DNA of 64,000 bases from Planococcus shixiaomingii (GTDB lineage Bacteria; Bacillota; Bacilli; Bacillales_A; Planococcaceae), in NCBI RefSeq assembly GCF_030413615.1, contig NZ_CP129236.1, forward strand, positions 604,001 through 668,000, given 5' to 3'. The notes beneath the pieces were generated by a model, which worked only from the letters and a program-made list of their open reading frames with translations, was not told the DNA's origin and did no database searches. The stretch's first letter is position 1; every line of letters starts with the position of its first letter. A program made the translations under genes and the position numbers. Positions 62,595-64,000 of the stretch are shown here, piece by piece.

Positions 62595-63035
62595 ATGCGA
62601 GTGGTTCAGGCAACGGTTAAAGATTTAGAAGGAGTAGCGGAGTTGTTCGATTTGTACCGGGTATTTTATGAACAGGAAAAGGACATGGATGCAGCCCGGA
62701 ATTACATAGAGCAACGATTGGAAAACGAGGACTCGGTGATTTTTGCTGTGAAGGATGGGGACAAGTATTTAGGATTCACGCAGCTGTATCCGATGTTTTC
62801 TTCTGTTTCAATGAAGCGGATGTGGATATTGAATGATTTGTATGTCGCGGAGGAAGCGAGAAAACGCGGCGTTGGCGAAATGCTTATGGAAAAAGCCAAA
62901 GAGTTCGCCATTGAAACCGGCGCAAAAAGCTTGGTCTTGAGCACAGCCGTGAACAACTATTCGGCGCAGCGGCTGTACGAGAAGCTCGGGTATAAACGGG
63001 ATACCGCGTTTTATTCGTATGAATTGCTTTTATAG
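62595..63035 (+). CDS. GNAT family N-acetyltransferase
   Basis: Acetyltransferase of 146 aa. The acetyl-CoA-binding motif A is LYVAEEARKRGVGEMLMEKA (about 80-99), with the later segment NYSAQRLYEKLGYKRD. ATG 62595 has better spacing from AAAGGAG than the ATG at 62589. Single gene, substrate unknown. Confidence 0.9.
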   Translation: MRVVQATVKDLEGVAELFDLYRVFYEQEKDMDAARNYIEQRLENEDSVIFAVKDGDKYLGFTQLYPMFSSVSMKRMWILNDLYVAEEARKRGVGEMLMEKAKEFAIETGAKSLVLSTAVNNYSAQRLYEKLGYKRDTAFYSYELLL

Positions 63036-63081
63036 ATTATTAGTTGTTATAGAGACAATAATTATTAAGGCTTAAAAATTG

Positions 63082-63116
63082 AAAACGCTTGAGCACCTTT
63101 GCTCAAGCGTTTTTAA
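63082..63116. terminator. Bidirectional terminator between GNAT and the XRE-cupin regulator
   Basis: AAAACGCTTGAGC and GCTCAAGCGTTTTT, perfect stem with A and T runs on both sides. It overlaps the stop codon of the minus-strand gene. Confidence 0.85.
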
Positions 63117-63628
63117 TTTTTTGAAGACACCACTAAAAAACGAACAGGACTTTCTGTATGGTTGCCCCAGTAATGTTTTTTACTGGCGTCGAATAAGAGG
63201 GACTGTTGAGCATGGAGCTGAGATCGTTCGCCCTCAATTTCCACTGTCAGCAAGCCTTCCAAGACAAACAGGAATTCAAAACCTTGATGTGAGAATGGAC
63301 TCCAGTCATTGTCTCCCGGATAAAGCGTGACCATTATCGGAGATAAGGTGGAATGCTTAACACCGTGTGATAAATCTTTATAGTGGTAGAGGGCTTTGCG
63401 TTCCGCTAATTCATCATACGAAGCGTTTTCCTCAAAAAAAATTCCCGGATTGACATCCAATGCGTCGGCAAACCTTCTTAATGATTCAAGCGTGGCACTG
63501 GATTTCCCGCGTTCCACCTGAGAAAGAAAACTGATGGAAACGCCGGTTTGTTCTGCCAGCTCTTTTAAAGTCAGCTTCCGCTCTTTGCGCAGTTTTTTTA
63601 AAATGATCCCCATTGCGTCAGATGACAT
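63113..63628 (-). CDS. XRE-family regulator with cupin domain
   Basis: Transcription factor, 171 aa from ATG 63628 (GCGAGGAAT upstream; the frame runs open to 63709). N-terminal helix-turn-helix LTLKELAEQTGVSISFLSQVERG (split at about 20-42) and C-terminal small-molecule-binding cupin (VTLYPGDNDWSPFSHQGFE and VLEGLLTVEIEGE, about 100-145). Divergent from the MHS transporter, which it probably controls. The ligand is likely the transporter's substrate or a derivative. Confidence 0.92.
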   Translation of the reverse strand: MSSDAMGIILKKLRKERKLTLKELAEQTGVSISFLSQVERGKSSATLESLRRFADALDVNPGIFFEENASYDELAERKALYHYKDLSHGVKHSTLSPIMVTLYPGDNDWSPFSHQGFEFLFVLEGLLTVEIEGERSQLHAQQSLLFDASKKHYWGNHTESPVRFLVVSSKN

Positions 63629-63708
63629 GTGAATTCCTCGCTTTACTTTGATAATCTTTTCTTTATGATACCTAAACCCAAGCCAGACAACAACGAACGG
63701 TAAGGACA

Positions 63709-63748
63709 AATAAACTATTGACAGAAAATTTCAAACTGAATAAACTAT
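63709..63748 (+). promoter_or_regulatory. Promoter of the MHS transporter with flanking direct repeat
   Basis: -35 TTGACA (63718-63723) and -10 TAAACT (63741-63746), 17-bp spacer. AATAAACTAT occurs at 63709-63718 and again at 63739-63748, exactly 30 bp apart, each overlapping one promoter hexamer: a plausible operator for the divergent XRE-cupin regulator. Confidence 0.65.
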
Positions 63749-63801
63749 GAAAAGGGATAAATTAAAGTGTCACTTCAATTTAAAATACAGGGGGATGAAA
63801 A

Positions 63802-64000
63802 ATGAATAAAAAACAAACGCAACGTGTCTTAATTGCCAGCTTAGTCGGAAGTTCCATTGAGTGGTTTGACTATTTCTTATATGGAACGGTTGCTGCACTT
63901 GTTTTCAATCAGCTCTTTTTTGTCAATGAAGATCCGACAGTTGGACTTTTACTAGCTTATGCATCTTTCGCTTTAGCATTCTTTATACGGCCATTCGGCG
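63802..64000 (+). CDS. MHS-family MFS transporter (3' truncated)
   Basis: Beginning of a metabolite:H+ symporter; 66 codons are in the window. MNKKQTQRVLIASLVGSSIE then WFDYFLYGTVAALVFNQLFF is the standard N-terminus of the MHS group (ProP, ShiA, KgtP, CitA-like), with the signature SSIEWFDYFLYGT in the first membrane helix. CAGGGGGATG precedes ATG 63802. The rest and the substrate lie outside the window. Confidence 0.92.
   Translation, partial: MNKKQTQRVLIASLVGSSIEWFDYFLYGTVAALVFNQLFFVNEDPTVGLLLAYASFALAFFIRPFG

Overview
The window is about 64 kb of a low-to-mid GC Gram-positive chromosome. Gene families (XylAB, KdgR/UxuB of the Bacillus SDR type, NamZ/NagZ/AmiE, NagPABR), strong AGGAGG ribosome sites, frequent TTG/GTG starts and sequence style all point to Bacillales, most likely a Planococcaceae member such as Planococcus or Planomicrobium. 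That assignment is inference from content, not a database match. No rRNA, tRNA, CRISPR array, insertion sequence or prophage gene was seen.

Layout. (1) 1-7.8 kb: sugar ABC transporter (binding protein cut by the window edge, two permeases), a divergent YesL-like protein, and the xylose operon xylA-xylB-aldo/keto reductase. (2) 7.8-13.4 kb: redox enzymes (luciferase-like monooxygenase, NADP-dependent oxidoreductase, SDR, aldehyde dehydrogenase), with 21-bp periodic repeats on both sides of the monooxygenase gene. (3) 13.4-19.5 kb: hexuronate/KDG operon kdgK-kdgA-uxuA-uxuB-kdgR plus a GntP-type permease. Its promoter carries a cre box and a perfect palindromic LacI-type operator. (4) 19.5-21.6 kb: a gene-poor, repeat-like stretch, a 43-aa microprotein and an RtcB RNA ligase. 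(5) 21.8-39.9 kb: a near-complete cell-wall sugar recycling locus: cytosolic GH3, murR, murQ, murP, mupG, secreted amiE-nagZ-namZ, then nagP-nagA-nagB-nagR, an HPr gene and a BadF-type GlcNAc kinase. (6) 39.9-41.6 kb: membrane protein, 16-Cys copper-binding protein, GNAT. (7) 41.6-57.3 kb: the most unusual region, a self-contained sigma-54 locus. It holds rpoN, an atypical bacterial enhancer-binding protein, and three excellent plus one weaker -24/-12 promoters in front of operons for two M28-like hydrolases, two M20 peptidases, an SDR, two amidases and a sodium symporter with a 40-aa partner. (8) 57.3-64 kb: ABC-2 exporter, methyltransferase, GH3 beta-glucosidase, GNAT, an XRE-cupin regulator and a divergent MHS transporter cut by the window end.

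How the parts work together. The recycling locus can be read as a pathway. Secreted AmiE, NagZ and NamZ strip peptidoglycan to MurNAc and GlcNAc. MurP and NagP import and phosphorylate the sugars. MupG and the cytosolic GH3 split disaccharides. MurQ makes GlcNAc-6P, the BadF kinase phosphorylates free GlcNAc, and NagA/NagB deliver fructose-6P. MurR and NagR are the likely switches. The sigma-54 locus looks like an uptake and stepwise amide/peptide-bond hydrolysis system for an unidentified substrate. Both of its M28-like enzymes lack the canonical catalytic Glu-Glu pair, and three of its promoters share CCTAA direct repeats at helically phased distances. This is the best candidate for an undescribed system in the window.
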